Source: a virus. From it: a DNA stretch of 28,662 nucleotides. The translations under genes were made by a program, and so were the position numbers. The first letter of the stretch is position 1. Each line of letters starts with the position of its first letter. The stretch lies in the IMG/VR virus record IMGVR_UViG_3300043437_000785, positions 1 through 28,662 of that record, one strand, 5' to 3'. The notes under the pieces were generated by a model, which made no database searches, was not told where the DNA came from, and saw nothing but the letters and a program-made list of their open reading frames with translations. Positions 1-9,413 of the stretch are shown piece by piece.

Positions 1-1
1 A

Positions 2-3000
2 GATTTAATTGAAAAAAGTTATAATAAACTTAAAAATCCAGAAAACCATCCAGAATTAAAAAGTAATAAATTAGCTCAAGAAAGTTTTAAAGAATGGGTA
101 AAAGCTTTAGATAAATATCCTTTAGCTTTTAAAGATATAATGTTAAAACATGCTATTAAACAATTAAACCCTCAAAGAAAATCTAAATACGTATTACAAT
201 TAAGTGATGTAGCTTTAACTAATACTTATGGTTTAGTGATGAATAAACCACATGAACTTAACAGAATAGGTAAATTATATGATTCAGAAGTGTTAAAAAC
301 TGTTTCTGATGCTGTAGGACATGAACCTTCTGCAAGTGGTAAAGGATATTGGGTACATATTCCAAGAACTGAAAATATAAAACAAAAAAATAGAAGTTAT
401 GTGATATTAGCTAAAAAATATTCACAATCTGAAGGGTATTATAATTTATACGATTTAGAGGGTAAAACTCCAATTAACTATAAAGTTATTGACAAGTATG
501 ATAATACATTTTCTAAAATTTTTAAAACAAAAGAAGAAGCAGATAATTTTATAAAAACAAATAGTAATAAAATAGATAACTCTGCACAATTTAAAGTAAA
601 TGTAGAACTTCTTAGAAAACTATCTCCTTCTACTTGGTGTACTGCTTCGGGAATGGCTTCTCATTATGTAGAAAACTATGATAACTATTTATTAATAGTT
701 GATGGTATTACTGTTGCTGGAATTGAAGCTTATCCAGGAGTAGATAATTCTGAAAAAATACAAGACCTTGAAAATAAAATTAAAAATTTAGAAAATAATG
801 AGTCTTATACAATAGTAGATAGAAATAAAATTAAAGGGCAACCATCTATTTTCACTACTACTATAAAACCATTTATGGGGGTTAAATATCAACTTTCAGC
901 AAACAGTAGAGAAGAAATTCTTAACAAAGAAAAAAACACTATTAAAAGAATAAATGAAGATTTACAAACAGAATTAAAGTATTTAAAAATTAAAATACAA
1001 AACCTATTAGAAGAATCTAAATTAAGAAAAGTAAAAGAAGTTACCTCAAGAGCTAATAATGGAACTTCTTCAATAGATCATTATGATGATATCTTAGCTT
1101 TCTTTGAAAAACATAACTTAGATACTAACAATAATTCTTTACAAAGAGCTAAAAATGCTAAAGATTTAGGTAAAAAAGATAGTGAAGTAATACCTGATTT
1201 TGATCCTGAATATGAAAATTGGCAGGATTATTATGAACCAGATAGATATCTCGATGATCAATTAGCTCAAGAAACAGCATATATTGAAACATTAAGAAAT
1301 ATTACTAAAGTAGAAGATGCTTTAAATCCACAAATAGTTCATAGTCTAGATGCTAGATATTTTGATTCATTACCTGAAATTATTAGAAATAATAAAGAAG
1401 TCGCCGAAAAAGGAGTTAACGTAGATCCACATAATATAACATATTTAAATGAAAATCTTCCTTTTTATTTAGATTTAGCTAAAGTAGTTATGAATAGGGA
1501 ATATGCTATGTATGAGTACTTGCCTGATAATATTAAACAAAATTCAGAAATACAGGCAATATATGCTAAAGGTATAAGAGAAAACCAAGAAAGAACAGAA
1601 GCAGAAAGAATAAGAATTGCAAATTTAACTCCAGAAGAACTACTAGCTGAAAACGATGATTTACCTTTTTCTAAAACTAATGAAAATCTAATACAAGGTT
1701 ATTATGATGCTAATAATGATAAAGTAGTAGTAATAGCTAATAATACTCCATTAGATGAAGCATCTAAAGTAGGTATTCATGAAGTAGCTCATAGAGGTAT
1801 GCTTAGAATGGCTAAAGAATTAGGAGGAGTACAAGAATTAGGAAAAGTTTTATTTTCTGCTGAAGATCAATTAATGAAAAAATTACCTGAACTTTTAAAA
1901 AGAACAGGACATACTTCTTTAGAAAATTTAATGTTGGATTATGGTTTTACTAATCAAAGTGAAGAAGGTAAAATAAAATTATTAATGGAATTAGCAGCTA
2001 GATGGGCTGAAACATTAATAGATAAACCAAAACCTTCTTGGTGGAAAGAATTAATAGGTAAGATTAGTGATTGGGTTAAAAAGTTTACAAATATAACACT
2101 AACTGAGAAAGAGACTAATGAACTTATAGGGGGTTTTGTTAAATACGGTACTCAAAATATAACAAGTACTCAACCATTATCCCCAGAAGAAACATCTATA
2201 CAAGAAGAAACAGATATTATAGCTAAAGAAATACAAGATAAGCTAGATAAAGATAATAAACTAAAAGAAAATATCGTTAATTTAGTAGATGATTACTTTG
2301 ATAGAATGTCTAATCATCTTAACAATTTATTAAAAAATAAAAATTATAGTAGATTAAGAAATATATTTACAGGAGAACATGGAGTACTTAAAATTACTTC
2401 TATAACTGATTTACTTAGAAGAACAAAAGAATTACAAGAATCTATAGAAACAGATAAAAAAAGAGTTAGTGCAATAGCTAAATCCATCAAACAAATAGAT
2501 TATCTTTCAGATTTCATATTAGAAGATGTTCAATCTATAGTAGAAAGTAGTGAAGAAAGTCCTGTGGTTTTGATAAAAACCTTACAATCTTACTTAAATG
2601 TTATAAATGATTGGAAAGTATTAGTTGCTGATACTCTAATTTTAAGTAAAAGCAAATCTCCTTTAAGAAATATTTTGGCTCAATTATCTGGCAAAATAGA
2701 AGATATAGAAAAATTAATATCTCAAAATAATGAATCTGCTATTGTAGATAGTCTGAAGGATATTCTTACTCCTCAAGGAAAAGAATATATGAATGTACTA
2801 GAAGATTACATAAAAGATAAAGAAAAGAAATTATCTTTAACTACAAACCCTAAACTAAAAGAATCTCTTAAAAGAGACATTAAAGGTATAAAAGAAATTC
2901 AAGAGAAATATAACTTTGAAGAAGGTAAAAACATAATAGGTTTCCTAAAAGGATTACCTGGTTATGGAGATTCTGGATTTTTCAACTCTATAGTAGAGAA

Positions 3001-6000
3001 ATTCTCTAATTCTTCTGACCCTATCATATCTTCTTTTAGAAAATATGTTCATGATATTCAAAATTCTACAGCTACTAAATCTATACAATGGAGTGATAAA
3101 TTCATAAAAGAAGTTCTTCCTTTAGTAACTCAAGCTGAAAGATTTGATCCTAAAAAGGTAAATGAAAGAATATCTTTTGAAGATACTATCTTAAACTCTA
3201 AAGGAGAGAAAGAAAAAATTATAACTCTTTTAAATGAATGGAAAGATTATAGATATGATTATCAATCTCTTGTAAAAGAAGAACAAGAACTTAAAAATGA
3301 ATATTTATCAACCAAAACTAAAGAAAATCAAGATAATTATGAAAAAGCTAGACTAAAAAGACAAGAATTTGAAAAAAATGTATTATATCAAGAAAATTCT
3401 CCTAAGTACTATGATAAGTTCTCACTTTTAAAAGATGATGTAGGTTTATCTCTCAAAGAAGATATAGATAATATATTTGACCAAATTAATGAAATACAAG
3501 AAAAATATTACTCTAGAGAAGAAGAATTAACTCCTGAAGACTTAGAAACTATAGATGGTCTTTGGAGAGAGTATAAATTATTAGGTAATGTAAACTATGC
3601 TAATGGAACCCCTAAAGAAGATTTTCAACTAAATAAAGCTCTTAGAATGAGAGAAATTAGAGCTTTAAATCAAGAAGTTTACAACTTTACTGATAATTGG
3701 GTAATGTTTGAAAAAGCTAAAGAAAATTACATAGAGTTTTTACACACTACTTTAAACTTACAAAAAGATTCTCCAGAATTTATACAATTATTTAAAGATT
3801 GGGAAGATAAAAATACTAGAGTGGTAGTAACAGATCAATACTATAAAGATGTAGAAAATCTTTTCTTAGAATTACAATATTTACTTTCTAAAACTAAGAA
3901 TCCAGAATTAGAAGAAGATATTCAAAAACAATATAAAATTGTTAAAGACTTAATTTATGGTAACAAAGATGAAGATAATCAACCTATAGGAACACTTTTT
4001 CAACCTAAAGCCTCTGAAAGAATTAAAGCTGCTCAAGAAGCAATAGAAGAATTAAGATTTAAAGCAAAACAATTAGGGAATCTTACTACAGAACAATATG
4101 ATAGATTACAAGAATTAGCTTCATATTTAGAAGATAATAGTTTAACTCCAGAGGAACAGATAGAAATGAATGAGTTAGAACAATTACAACGAATTCCTAA
4201 TTTATCTAAAACTCAATCTGAAACTCTTCAAAATCTTTTAGAAAAACTAGCTGAAATACAATCTAAACTTCCTACAGAATATTATGTAGAAGTTTTTAAT
4301 AATATAGCTTCTCAGTATGGTATTACTATACAAGATGATGGAACTTTAAAAGAATCTGAAATAGATATATTAAAAAGTCCAGAATTAAACTCACTCCTAA
4401 TACATTCAGATTTTAAAGAATGGTTTGAAAAAAATCATTACCAAGCTAGAGAATGGAACAAAGGTTTAAAAGAATATGAAGATGTTTGGAAAAGAACTCC
4501 TCAATGGACTATAACAAAACCTAATGACCAAAAATACTATGAAGTAAGACCTTCTAGAAAATACTCTAAAAGAGAAATTAAACCTGAATACAAAACAGGT
4601 TATAACCCTCAAACTAAAGAAGTAGAATTAAAAGTAGGTGTACATATAGACAACAAAGGTAACTTTCTTCCTGATCCTTCTAAAGAAGGTTCTAAACAAT
4701 ACAAGAATGAAAAATATCATCAACTCATCAACTCTAAATCTACAGATGATGAAAGATTAGTAAAGTTATTAAACATTTACAAAGAACACTTACTAGAAGC
4801 TCAAGAAGAGCAATCTTATCAAAATAAATTATACTTGGATATTCCTGGAGTAGTAAAGTCCTCTAGAGAATCCCTTCTTTCTACCTTAAAAAGATTAATA
4901 TCCGACCCTAAAAATCTTTCCAAGGAAGTAATTGCTTATCTGAAAGGATTATGGGAAAAAATAGTATCTTTTGATTACAACGATATTGATTATGAAGATC
5001 AAGTAAGTAAATTTCAAAGAGATTTTACTAAAATACCTATGAAGTTTAAAAATGCTTTACCCTCAGACATAGCTTCTTATGACTTCTTTAAATCTATATC
5101 TAAGTACTATTACTCAGCAGAGCTACATAATTCCCTCAAAGAAGCTCTTCCTTTAGCAAAAGCTATAGTAAAAGAATCTGATAAAGCCTCTATACAACAT
5201 AACACTAAAAATTCTAATAGAAATAGAGCTATCAGAAGAATATTTGAAGCTGATTTTGAAGGTAAGACTTCAGGTATAGAATTAGGAGATAATCATGCAT
5301 TAAAACAATTAGTAGGAACCACTTTAAGAACTTTAACAGGCTCTGCTGCTTGGATGTATATGAAATTAAGTCCTACTTCTACTATTGCCAATTTGGTAGA
5401 AGCAAGAATTTCTAACCTAATAAAAGCATTTGGTACTAATATGTTTACTCCTAGAGACCTAGCTTTAGCAAATAAATCTTTACATTCTACTTATTTATGG
5501 AAATGGATACTAGATTATATTAAAAATGATCCTACAAATCTTTCTTTAGAGACTCAATTATTTCAACTTTTCTCTCCAATAATAGGAGAATCCACCATAG
5601 AAAATTTAGGAGAATCTTACAGTAATTCTACTATTGCAAATCTAGCTACTCTACAGCCTTTACAACATAACAGAGCTTTAAGTGAGATATATGCTCAATC
5701 TTCTATGTGGTTAGCTATAATGAAAGCTATCAAAGTAGAACAAATTACTCCTCAAGGTAAAATAGACTTAAACCTAGAAGATGCTTATGAATTAGGACCT
5801 AACAATACTATAAAATTAAAAGAAGGTATTTCAAAAGATTGGGATTTTCAAGGTCAAAAGTTTTTAGATATAAAAACTAAAACTCAAAGACTACTAGAAG
5901 AAACCCATGGTGCTTCCTCTCAAGATGATAAATCTTACCTAGATGCTTCTTTTACTGCTAATTTTTTATTATTTTTAAAGAAATTCCTTATAGAAAAAGT

Positions 6001-6655
6001 CTCAGATGCTTTTGCTACAAATATTTCTTTTGATAGAAAAACATTCAGACTTAAAAATGATGTTGCATTACCTTCTTTTAACCTTCATAAAGGTGCTAGA
6101 ATAGGATATACTTCTCAAACTATAGTAAGTATTATTAAAGTTTTGAATGATAAAATTCTTTATAATACTATTAACAAACCTACTAAATTAGAACAACAAG
6201 CTATTTTTCAACAAATAGCTAAATTAACTAGTATAATATTACCTATTGTATTAATTAAGTTAATTTGGGGTTACGGAGGAGATGATGATAAAGAAAAGAA
6301 AAAAATACTTAAAAATTTATCAAATCTAGATAATAATCTACTTTACTTTATGAAAAGAATGTCTGTAGAACAAGCTTCTATTTATAAAATTAAAACTTAT
6401 AAAGAATACTTAACAGATATTACTTCTTTAGAAGGTTTTAGTCAATGGAAAAAAACTTTAGAATATTTATTATCAGGAGAAGAATATGAAAATACACAAA
6501 GATCTCCTTCTGGAACTATAATTATTAGAGAAGGTGATAAAAAATGGAAAATTTACTTTAGAAAAGTCATAGGTATAAAAGGTGCTCAAGACTTTTTAAA
6601 AGACCCTGATTATGTAATAAGAGAATATGAAAAAAATCTAAGAAGAGATAATTAA
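2..6655 (+). CDS. Giant multidomain (polyvalent-type) phage protein with zincin motif, 5'-truncated by window edge
   Basis: The frame is open from base 2 without a stop, so the gene starts left of the window; the ATG at 140 is in frame but probably internal. About 2217 residues are visible, ending at TAA 6653-6655. Visible parts in order: a TWCTA motif (nt 632-646) followed by a YLLIVDG strand; a charged, coiled-coil-like stretch (nt 750-1020); short helical repeats weakly resembling DUF4116 (about nt 1290-1600); a zincin-type HEVAH (nt 1778-1792) with ELAARWAE about 70 residues later, a possible third zinc ligand; a very long Lys/Glu-rich helical middle; and a helical C-terminal region with one strongly hydrophobic segment (nt 6224-6280) followed by GDDDKEKKK. 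Known of the class: phage and conjugative polyvalent proteins combine metallopeptidase and other domains and are often carried in the virion or delivered to the host. Inference: virion-associated or ejected protein. Its plus orientation opposes the replication block. The CDS is certain; the role is not. Confidence 0.9.
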   Translation, partial: DLIEKSYNKLKNPENHPELKSNKLAQESFKEWVKALDKYPLAFKDIMLKHAIKQLNPQRKSKYVLQLSDVALTNTYGLVMNKPHELNRIGKLYDSEVLKTVSDAVGHEPSASGKGYWVHIPRTENIKQKNRSYVILAKKYSQSEGYYNLYDLEGKTPINYKVIDKYDNTFSKIFKTKEEADNFIKTNSNKIDNSAQFKVNVELLRKLSPSTWCTASGMASHYVENYDNYLLIVDGITVAGIEAYPGVDNSEKIQDLENKIKNLENNESYTIVDRNKIKGQPSIFTTTIKPFMGVKYQLSANSREEILNKEKNTIKRINEDLQTELKYLKIKIQNLLEESKLRKVKEVTSRANNGTSSIDHYDDILAFFEKHNLDTNNNSLQRAKNAKDLGKKDSEVIPDFDPEYENWQDYYEPDRYLDDQLAQETAYIETLRNITKVEDALNPQIVHSLDARYFDSLPEIIRNNKEVAEKGVNVDPHNITYLNENLPFYLDLAKVVMNREYAMYEYLPDNIKQNSEIQAIYAKGIRENQERTEAERIRIANLTPEELLAENDDLPFSKTNENLIQGYYDANNDKVVVIANNTPLDEASKVGIHEVAHRGMLRMAKELGGVQELGKVLFSAEDQLMKKLPELLKRTGHTSLENLMLDYGFTNQSEEGKIKLLMELAARWAETLIDKPKPSWWKELIGKISDWVKKFTNITLTEKETNELIGGFVKYGTQNITSTQPLSPEETSIQEETDIIAKEIQDKLDKDNKLKENIVNLVDDYFDRMSNHLNNLLKNKNYSRLRNIFTGEHGVLKITSITDLLRRTKELQESIETDKKRVSAIAKSIKQIDYLSDFILEDVQSIVESSEESPVVLIKTLQSYLNVINDWKVLVADTLILSKSKSPLRNILAQLSGKIEDIEKLISQNNESAIVDSLKDILTPQGKEYMNVLEDYIKDKEKKLSLTTNPKLKESLKRDIKGIKEIQEKYNFEEGKNIIGFLKGLPGYGDSGFFNSIVEKFSNSSDPIISSFRKYVHDIQNSTATKSIQWSDKFIKEVLPLVTQAERFDPKKVNERISFEDTILNSKGEKEKIITLLNEWKDYRYDYQSLVKEEQELKNEYLSTKTKENQDNYEKARLKRQEFEKNVLYQENSPKYYDKFSLLKDDVGLSLKEDIDNIFDQINEIQEKYYSREEELTPEDLETIDGLWREYKLLGNVNYANGTPKEDFQLNKALRMREIRALNQEVYNFTDNWVMFEKAKENYIEFLHTTLNLQKDSPEFIQLFKDWEDKNTRVVVTDQYYKDVENLFLELQYLLSKTKNPELEEDIQKQYKIVKDLIYGNKDEDNQPIGTLFQPKASERIKAAQEAIEELRFKAKQLGNLTTEQYDRLQELASYLEDNSLTPEEQIEMNELEQLQRIPNLSKTQSETLQNLLEKLAEIQSKLPTEYYVEVFNNIASQYGITIQDDGTLKESEIDILKSPELNSLLIHSDFKEWFEKNHYQAREWNKGLKEYEDVWKRTPQWTITKPNDQKYYEVRPSRKYSKREIKPEYKTGYNPQTKEVELKVGVHIDNKGNFLPDPSKEGSKQYKNEKYHQLINSKSTDDERLVKLLNIYKEHLLEAQEEQSYQNKLYLDIPGVVKSSRESLLSTLKRLISDPKNLSKEVIAYLKGLWEKIVSFDYNDIDYEDQVSKFQRDFTKIPMKFKNALPSDIASYDFFKSISKYYYSAELHNSLKEALPLAKAIVKESDKASIQHNTKNSNRNRAIRRIFEADFEGKTSGIELGDNHALKQLVGTTLRTLTGSAAWMYMKLSPTSTIANLVEARISNLIKAFGTNMFTPRDLALANKSLHSTYLWKWILDYIKNDPTNLSLETQLFQLFSPIIGESTIENLGESYSNSTIANLATLQPLQHNRALSEIYAQSSMWLAIMKAIKVEQITPQGKIDLNLEDAYELGPNNTIKLKEGISKDWDFQGQKFLDIKTKTQRLLEETHGASSQDDKSYLDASFTANFLLFLKKFLIEKVSDAFATNISFDRKTFRLKNDVALPSFNLHKGARIGYTSQTIVSIIKVLNDKILYNTINKPTKLEQQAIFQQIAKLTSIILPIVLIKLIWGYGGDDDKEKKKILKNLSNLDNNLLYFMKRMSVEQASIYKIKTYKEYLTDITSLEGFSQWKKTLEYLLSGEEYENTQRSPSGTIIIREGDKKWKIYFRKVIGIKGAQDFLKDPDYVIREYEKNLRRDN

Positions 6656-6658
6656 ACC

Positions 6659-6895
6659 TTAATTAAAATCTAACTTATCTAATATTTCTTTTATAATACC
6701 TTCATCTTTAACTAAATTATAATATAACCTAGTAAAATCTATCTCATTGATTTCTACTAGGTTATCTTTATTTAATTCCAATTCTTCTTTACTTATATCA
6801 TAAAAAGTATATATAAACCCTTTATCTACTTTTTCAGACTTTACTAATTGAACAATTTTATCTTGTTCTATATAAATATAATATTTTACTATCAT
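6659..6895 (-). CDS. Hypothetical protein, 78 aa, convergent with the giant gene
   Basis: Not recognised. It is rich in Lys, Asp, Glu and Ile with aromatic residues (YYIYIEQDK at the N-terminus) and no signal peptide or membrane segment. Its stop lies only 3 bases from the stop of the giant plus-strand gene, and its start is about 20 bases downstream of a good Bacteroidota-type promoter on the minus strand (6914-6945). That promoter and the A-rich leader before the ATG are the main support that it is expressed. It appears to be monocistronic. Function unknown. Confidence 0.6.
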   Translation of the reverse strand: MIVKYYIYIEQDKIVQLVKSEKVDKGFIYTFYDISKEELELNKDNLVEINEIDFTRLYYNLVKDEGIIKEILDKLDFN

Positions 6896-6913
6896 TAATT
6901 TTAATTTTATTTA

Positions 6914-6945
6914 CAAATATATAACTTTTTATTTGGTTATATCAA
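6914..6945 (-). promoter_or_regulatory. Bacteroidota-type promoter for the 78-aa gene
   Basis: On the minus strand TATATTTG (plus positions 6914-6921) matches the -7 consensus TAnnTTTG. A TTG (6943-6945) lies 21 bases upstream, the position of the -33 element. The ATG at 6895 follows after a short A-rich leader. The segment AAGTTATATATTTG resembles the other two promoters found in this window. No equally good match was found on the plus strand for the divergent gene starting at 6995. Confidence 0.6.
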
Positions 6946-6994
6946 TTTTTATTATTACTTTTACAAATTATTAAACAATTAAAACAAAAAATAT

Positions 6995-7291
6995 ATGACA
7001 TCAACAGATAATCCTAGTATACCAATAAATGATGCACAAGATATACCAGAAATCTTAAATGAAGCTCCAATAGGATATGTAACTACAGATAAACTAATCA
7101 CATTACAACCTAGAGAATTTATGGCTTTACAACATTTTCTTCAAATATTTGAAGAACCTGTAGCTATAATAAATGCCATCAAAGATAGAAATATAGAAGA
7201 AAAAAATCTATTACTCTATACTGCTTCAGATCTTAACGAAGATAAAACTCTAAAAGAAGAATTCTTCACTAAAAATAATATTCAAAAATAA
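6995..7291 (+). CDS. Hypothetical protein, 98 aa
   Basis: Not recognised. It is the only short plus-strand gene in the window and shares the giant gene's orientation, from which it is separated by the minus-strand gene at 6659-6895. It starts with a Ser/Thr/Asp-rich, Pro-containing N-terminus (MTSTDNPSIPINDAQ), then a helical region around LQPREFMALQHFLQIFEE, and ends in a charged tail. The ATG follows an A-rich leader (AAACAAAAAATAT), as expected in Bacteroidota. A strong bidirectional terminator lies about 60 bases after the stop. The position next to a putative virion gene hints at a small structural or accessory protein, but nothing in the sequence proves it. Confidence 0.75.
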   Translation: MTSTDNPSIPINDAQDIPEILNEAPIGYVTTDKLITLQPREFMALQHFLQIFEEPVAIINAIKDRNIEEKNLLLYTASDLNEDKTLKEEFFTKNNIQK

Positions 7292-7348
7292 TCACTTTTT
7301 TGTTTTAATACTTTTCATGTTTTGCTGTAATTTTTAATGTTAATGAAA

Positions 7349-7380
7349 AAAAGACCTACTAAATTAATAGTAGGTCTTTT
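7349..7380. terminator. Bidirectional intrinsic terminator between convergent transcription units
   Basis: A perfect 13-bp inverted repeat AAAAGACCTACTA / TAGTAGGTCTTTT (7349-7361 and 7368-7380) encloses a 6-base loop (aattaa). It is followed by TTTTG and more T on the plus strand and by an equivalent T run on the minus strand. It lies between the plus gene ending at 7291 and the minus operon ending at 7391, so it can stop transcription from both sides. Confidence 0.9.
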
Positions 7381-7390
7381 GTTTTTTGTA

Positions 7391-7594
7391 TTATTTAAAT
7401 TGAATACTTTCTATTTCATCTAAGTCAAAATATCCTATAACTTCAGGAAAATCTTCCATAGAATTTAAGTGCATTTCCATACTTTCACTACCTGGAATTA
7501 ATTTTAAAAAATCACAACCATTTTTAGTATATGTTATTTTAAAATCTCTCCTATTTAAAACTTCACTTTTAAACTTAATAATTAATCTTCTCAT
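7391..7594 (-). CDS. Hypothetical protein, 67 aa, last gene of the accessory operon
   Basis: Not recognised. A small mixed alpha/beta-looking protein with a basic N-terminus (MRRLIIKFKSEVLNRR) and acidic C-terminal half (DLDEIESIQFK). The start is 2 bases after the TAA of the methyltransferase gene upstream, typical of the tight coupling in this block. It is the last gene before the bidirectional terminator at 7349-7380. No motif supports a function. Confidence 0.7.
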   Translation of the reverse strand: MRRLIIKFKSEVLNRRDFKITYTKNGCDFLKLIPGSESMEMHLNSMEDFPEVIGYFDLDEIESIQFK

Positions 7595-7596
7595 AT

Positions 7597-8169
7597 TTAT
7601 ACTTTTTTAAATATTAATAATGTATTCTTAAACCAAGGAGCTTCTGAAAGATCTATATTTCTAACTTCCTCTGTTTCTTTTTCTATTAACTTAAAACCTC
7701 TTTCTTCTATTAATGGTATAACTTCATGATTATCAAGACAATTAACATGACCGAATCCTTCTTGTCCTCTTATAGCCCAAGACATAATTAAATAACTATC
7801 ACAATTATTACATACATTGTCTATATATTTATCCATATATATTCGATTAATATGTTCTCCACATTCCAGACTTATAACTACTCCTTTAGGAGATATAGTA
7901 AAAGGTATAGTTAAATCTTGTTGTAAAATATTATCAAATACTTTATATTTAGGAGGATCTGCTTCAAATCCTGCTAAATTTATAAATCCTTTATTATCTA
8001 AATCTCTAAGATAATTCCCCAATCCACATGCCAGATCTCTTATAGGACAATCTAGACCTACATTTTCTTCTAAAAACTCACATATCCATCTACTTAATTC
8101 TTTACAATGTACATGATGGATATGAGCTGTTTCTCCATTCCAATAACCTGTTTCTGATATTTCTTTCAT
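7597..8169 (-). CDS. Class I SAM-dependent methyltransferase
   Basis: Probable SAM-dependent methyltransferase of 190 aa. The SAM-binding loop is seen as RDLACGLGNYLRDL (residues 44-57), a variant of the DxGxGxG motif, followed by an acidic residue in AGFEAD after the second strand and a motif LECGEHI (101-107) like the post-II motif of type-11/12 methyltransferases. The N-terminus has an unusual HIHHVHCKE stretch that could bind metal. The start ATG overlaps the previous gene's stop as TAATG. It belongs to a cluster with a second methyltransferase and two glycosyltransferases, so a sugar or a sugar-bearing target is a reasonable inferred substrate; the sequence does not identify it. Length suits a minimal Rossmann methyltransferase without a target-recognition domain, which argues against a restriction-modification enzyme. 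Confidence 0.8.
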   Translation of the reverse strand: MKEISETGYWNGETAHIHHVHCKELSRWICEFLEENVGLDCPIRDLACGLGNYLRDLDNKGFINLAGFEADPPKYKVFDNILQQDLTIPFTISPKGVVISLECGEHINRIYMDKYIDNVCNNCDSYLIMSWAIRGQEGFGHVNCLDNHEVIPLIEERGFKLIEKETEEVRNIDLSEAPWFKNTLLIFKKV

Positions 8170-8378
8170 TAATTTTTAATTATTATTTCATGTAAAAATA
8201 CTTGAGCTTCTGAACCTCCTTGATTATATTGTATAAATATAGGAGAATCTTCATCTAAACCTTCTAAATCTTCTATAGAAGAAATAGTATAATCATTTTC
8301 TTCTATAGGATCTGGATCATTCCAGATTAATACTTTATTGCTTAACAAAGCATTATTTAATTCTTTAAAATTTTTCAT
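8169..8378 (-). CDS. Hypothetical acidic protein, 69 aa
   Basis: Not recognised. A small acidic protein (DPDPIEENDY, EDLEGLDED) between the two methyltransferase genes. It is coupled on both sides by one-base TAATG overlaps, so it is very probably translated with them. The C-terminal part (VFLHEIIIKN) is beta-like. No signal peptide or membrane segment. It could be a partner of the methyltransferases, but only its position suggests this. Confidence 0.75.
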   Translation of the reverse strand: MKNFKELNNALLSNKVLIWNDPDPIEENDYTISSIEDLEGLDEDSPIFIQYNQGGSEAQVFLHEIIIKN

Positions 8379-8950
8379 TACTTATTAATTTTAATAAACC
8401 AACAATCATTTTCTACTTTATCAGGTTCTTTACCAAAGAACTCCAACACAGCTTTTTTAACTCCTTCCCAAGAGTTATAATCATGTCCTGCCATAGTAGA
8501 ACCATTTTTCATCTTAGGATACCAAGCTTTTAAATCTGCTAATACTGCTTCATAGGAGTGACCAGCATCTATGAACAAGTTATCCACACTATTATCAACA
8601 AAATGTTGAGCAGATAAATCTGAAGATCCTTGTCCTACATTCATACTATAAGCTATATGTTTAGTATTATTTTGAAATTCTTCATACATTTTAGAAATAT
8701 TTACTTGTTTATAAGCTTCAACTTCCTTAAGATAACTAGCATTACTGCTTCCATTAAAAGTATCAAAGGTGTAAAAATTAATTTTTCTACCTCTATTTAT
8801 CATTTCTGTAACTATAAAAGAAGTACTCTTTCCTTTATAAGCTCCTAATTCTACAAATATTCCTCCTTCTGGAGTATTTTCTAATAATTCTAAGTATTGG
8901 TCTTCCATATTAAACCAACCTTCTATTTCTTTATAATTGTGTTTTATCAT
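8378..8950 (-). CDS. Class I SAM methyltransferase, Methyltransf_24 / CmcI-TylF-like
   Basis: Probable O-methyltransferase of 190 aa. SAM-binding motif VELGAYKGKS at residues 33-42, a second-strand acidic motif TFDTF (61-65), and the typical family segment FIDAGHSYEAV (126-136) followed by GHDY (155-158), whose Asp/His residues resemble the metal- or substrate-binding set of CmcI/TylF-type sugar and small-molecule O-methyltransferases. The start is 4 bases from the upstream gene's stop and the stop forms TAATG with the next gene. Together with the methyltransferase at 7597-8169 and glycosyltransferases at 9410-10102 and 11299-13011, it suggests methylation of a sugar. Family assignment is fairly firm; the substrate is inferred. 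Confidence 0.85.
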   Translation of the reverse strand: MIKHNYKEIEGWFNMEDQYLELLENTPEGGIFVELGAYKGKSTSFIVTEMINRGRKINFYTFDTFNGSSNASYLKEVEAYKQVNISKMYEEFQNNTKHIAYSMNVGQGSSDLSAQHFVDNSVDNLFIDAGHSYEAVLADLKAWYPKMKNGSTMAGHDYNSWEGVKKAVLEFFGKEPDKVENDCWFIKINK

Positions 8951-8954
8951 AAGT

Positions 8955-9413
8955 TTAATTATATTTACTATTATTTAATAATTCAGTTATTTTATTTTCT
9001 GAAAGAACTATTCCTAAATCTTCAATAACATTATAAAAAAGATTAAATTCTTCTCTTGTTAATCTACTTTTCACTAATTTATCTTCATATAATATGTATA
9101 TAGTAGTTTCTGTCAATTCTAATACATTAATCTTATAAAAAATTGGATAATTTTTATGATGAATTATATAAGTATGTTTTTCTTTTAATGGTTGTTCAAT
9201 TAGACAACCTAAATCTTTTTCAATAGTAAAATTAGTTTCAAATTCTAATATAGGACATTTTACTACATCCTTCTCAAACTCATATTTATACACTATATCA
9301 ATATCAATAATTTCTAATACTTTTATTTGATACCTCATTTGAGGAAAATCACCCTTTTCTTTATTTCTTTTTACTCTATAAGTATTTCCAATTTTTAATT
9401 CTTGTTTTATCAT
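8955..9413 (-). CDS. Hypothetical protein made of two diverged tandem repeats
   Basis: Function not recognised, but the 152-aa protein is an internal duplication. Residues 11-69 and 81-134 align: each begins with TY and a basic segment, continues with a Y-x-I-x-VLE strand, an I-x-Y-x-(x)-YE strand and a Val-Lys pair, and ends in I-E-x-DLG (EKDLG / IEDLG). This suggests two copies of a small beta-rich fold, SH3-like in size. It overlaps the glycosyltransferase start by 4 bases (ATGA), with TGA as the stop of the glycosyltransferase gene. Located between methyltransferase and glycosyltransferase genes. Confidence 0.8.
   Translation of the reverse strand: MIKQELKIGNTYRVKRNKEKGDFPQMRYQIKVLEIIDIDIVYKYEFEKDVVKCPILEFETNFTIEKDLGCLIEQPLKEKHTYIIHHKNYPIFYKINVLELTETTIYILYEDKLVKSRLTREEFNLFYNVIEDLGIVLSENKITELLNNSKYN

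Noticed and set aside
140-142. ATG 140 as the start of the giant gene
   Set aside because: The same frame is open back to base 2 with protein-like sequence, so the gene starts outside the window.
6922-6929. TAACTTTT as the -7 box for the plus gene at 6995
   Set aside because: The final G is missing, the distance to the ATG is long and no -33 box is visible; AT-rich chance match.
7817-8014. Plus-strand open frame of 65 codons
   Set aside because: It lies fully inside the methyltransferase gene on the opposite strand, which has clear motifs; low-complexity product.
8630-8848. Plus-strand open frame of 72 codons
   Set aside because: Fully inside the CmcI/TylF-like methyltransferase gene; Ile/Ser/Phe-rich product typical of antisense AT-rich DNA.
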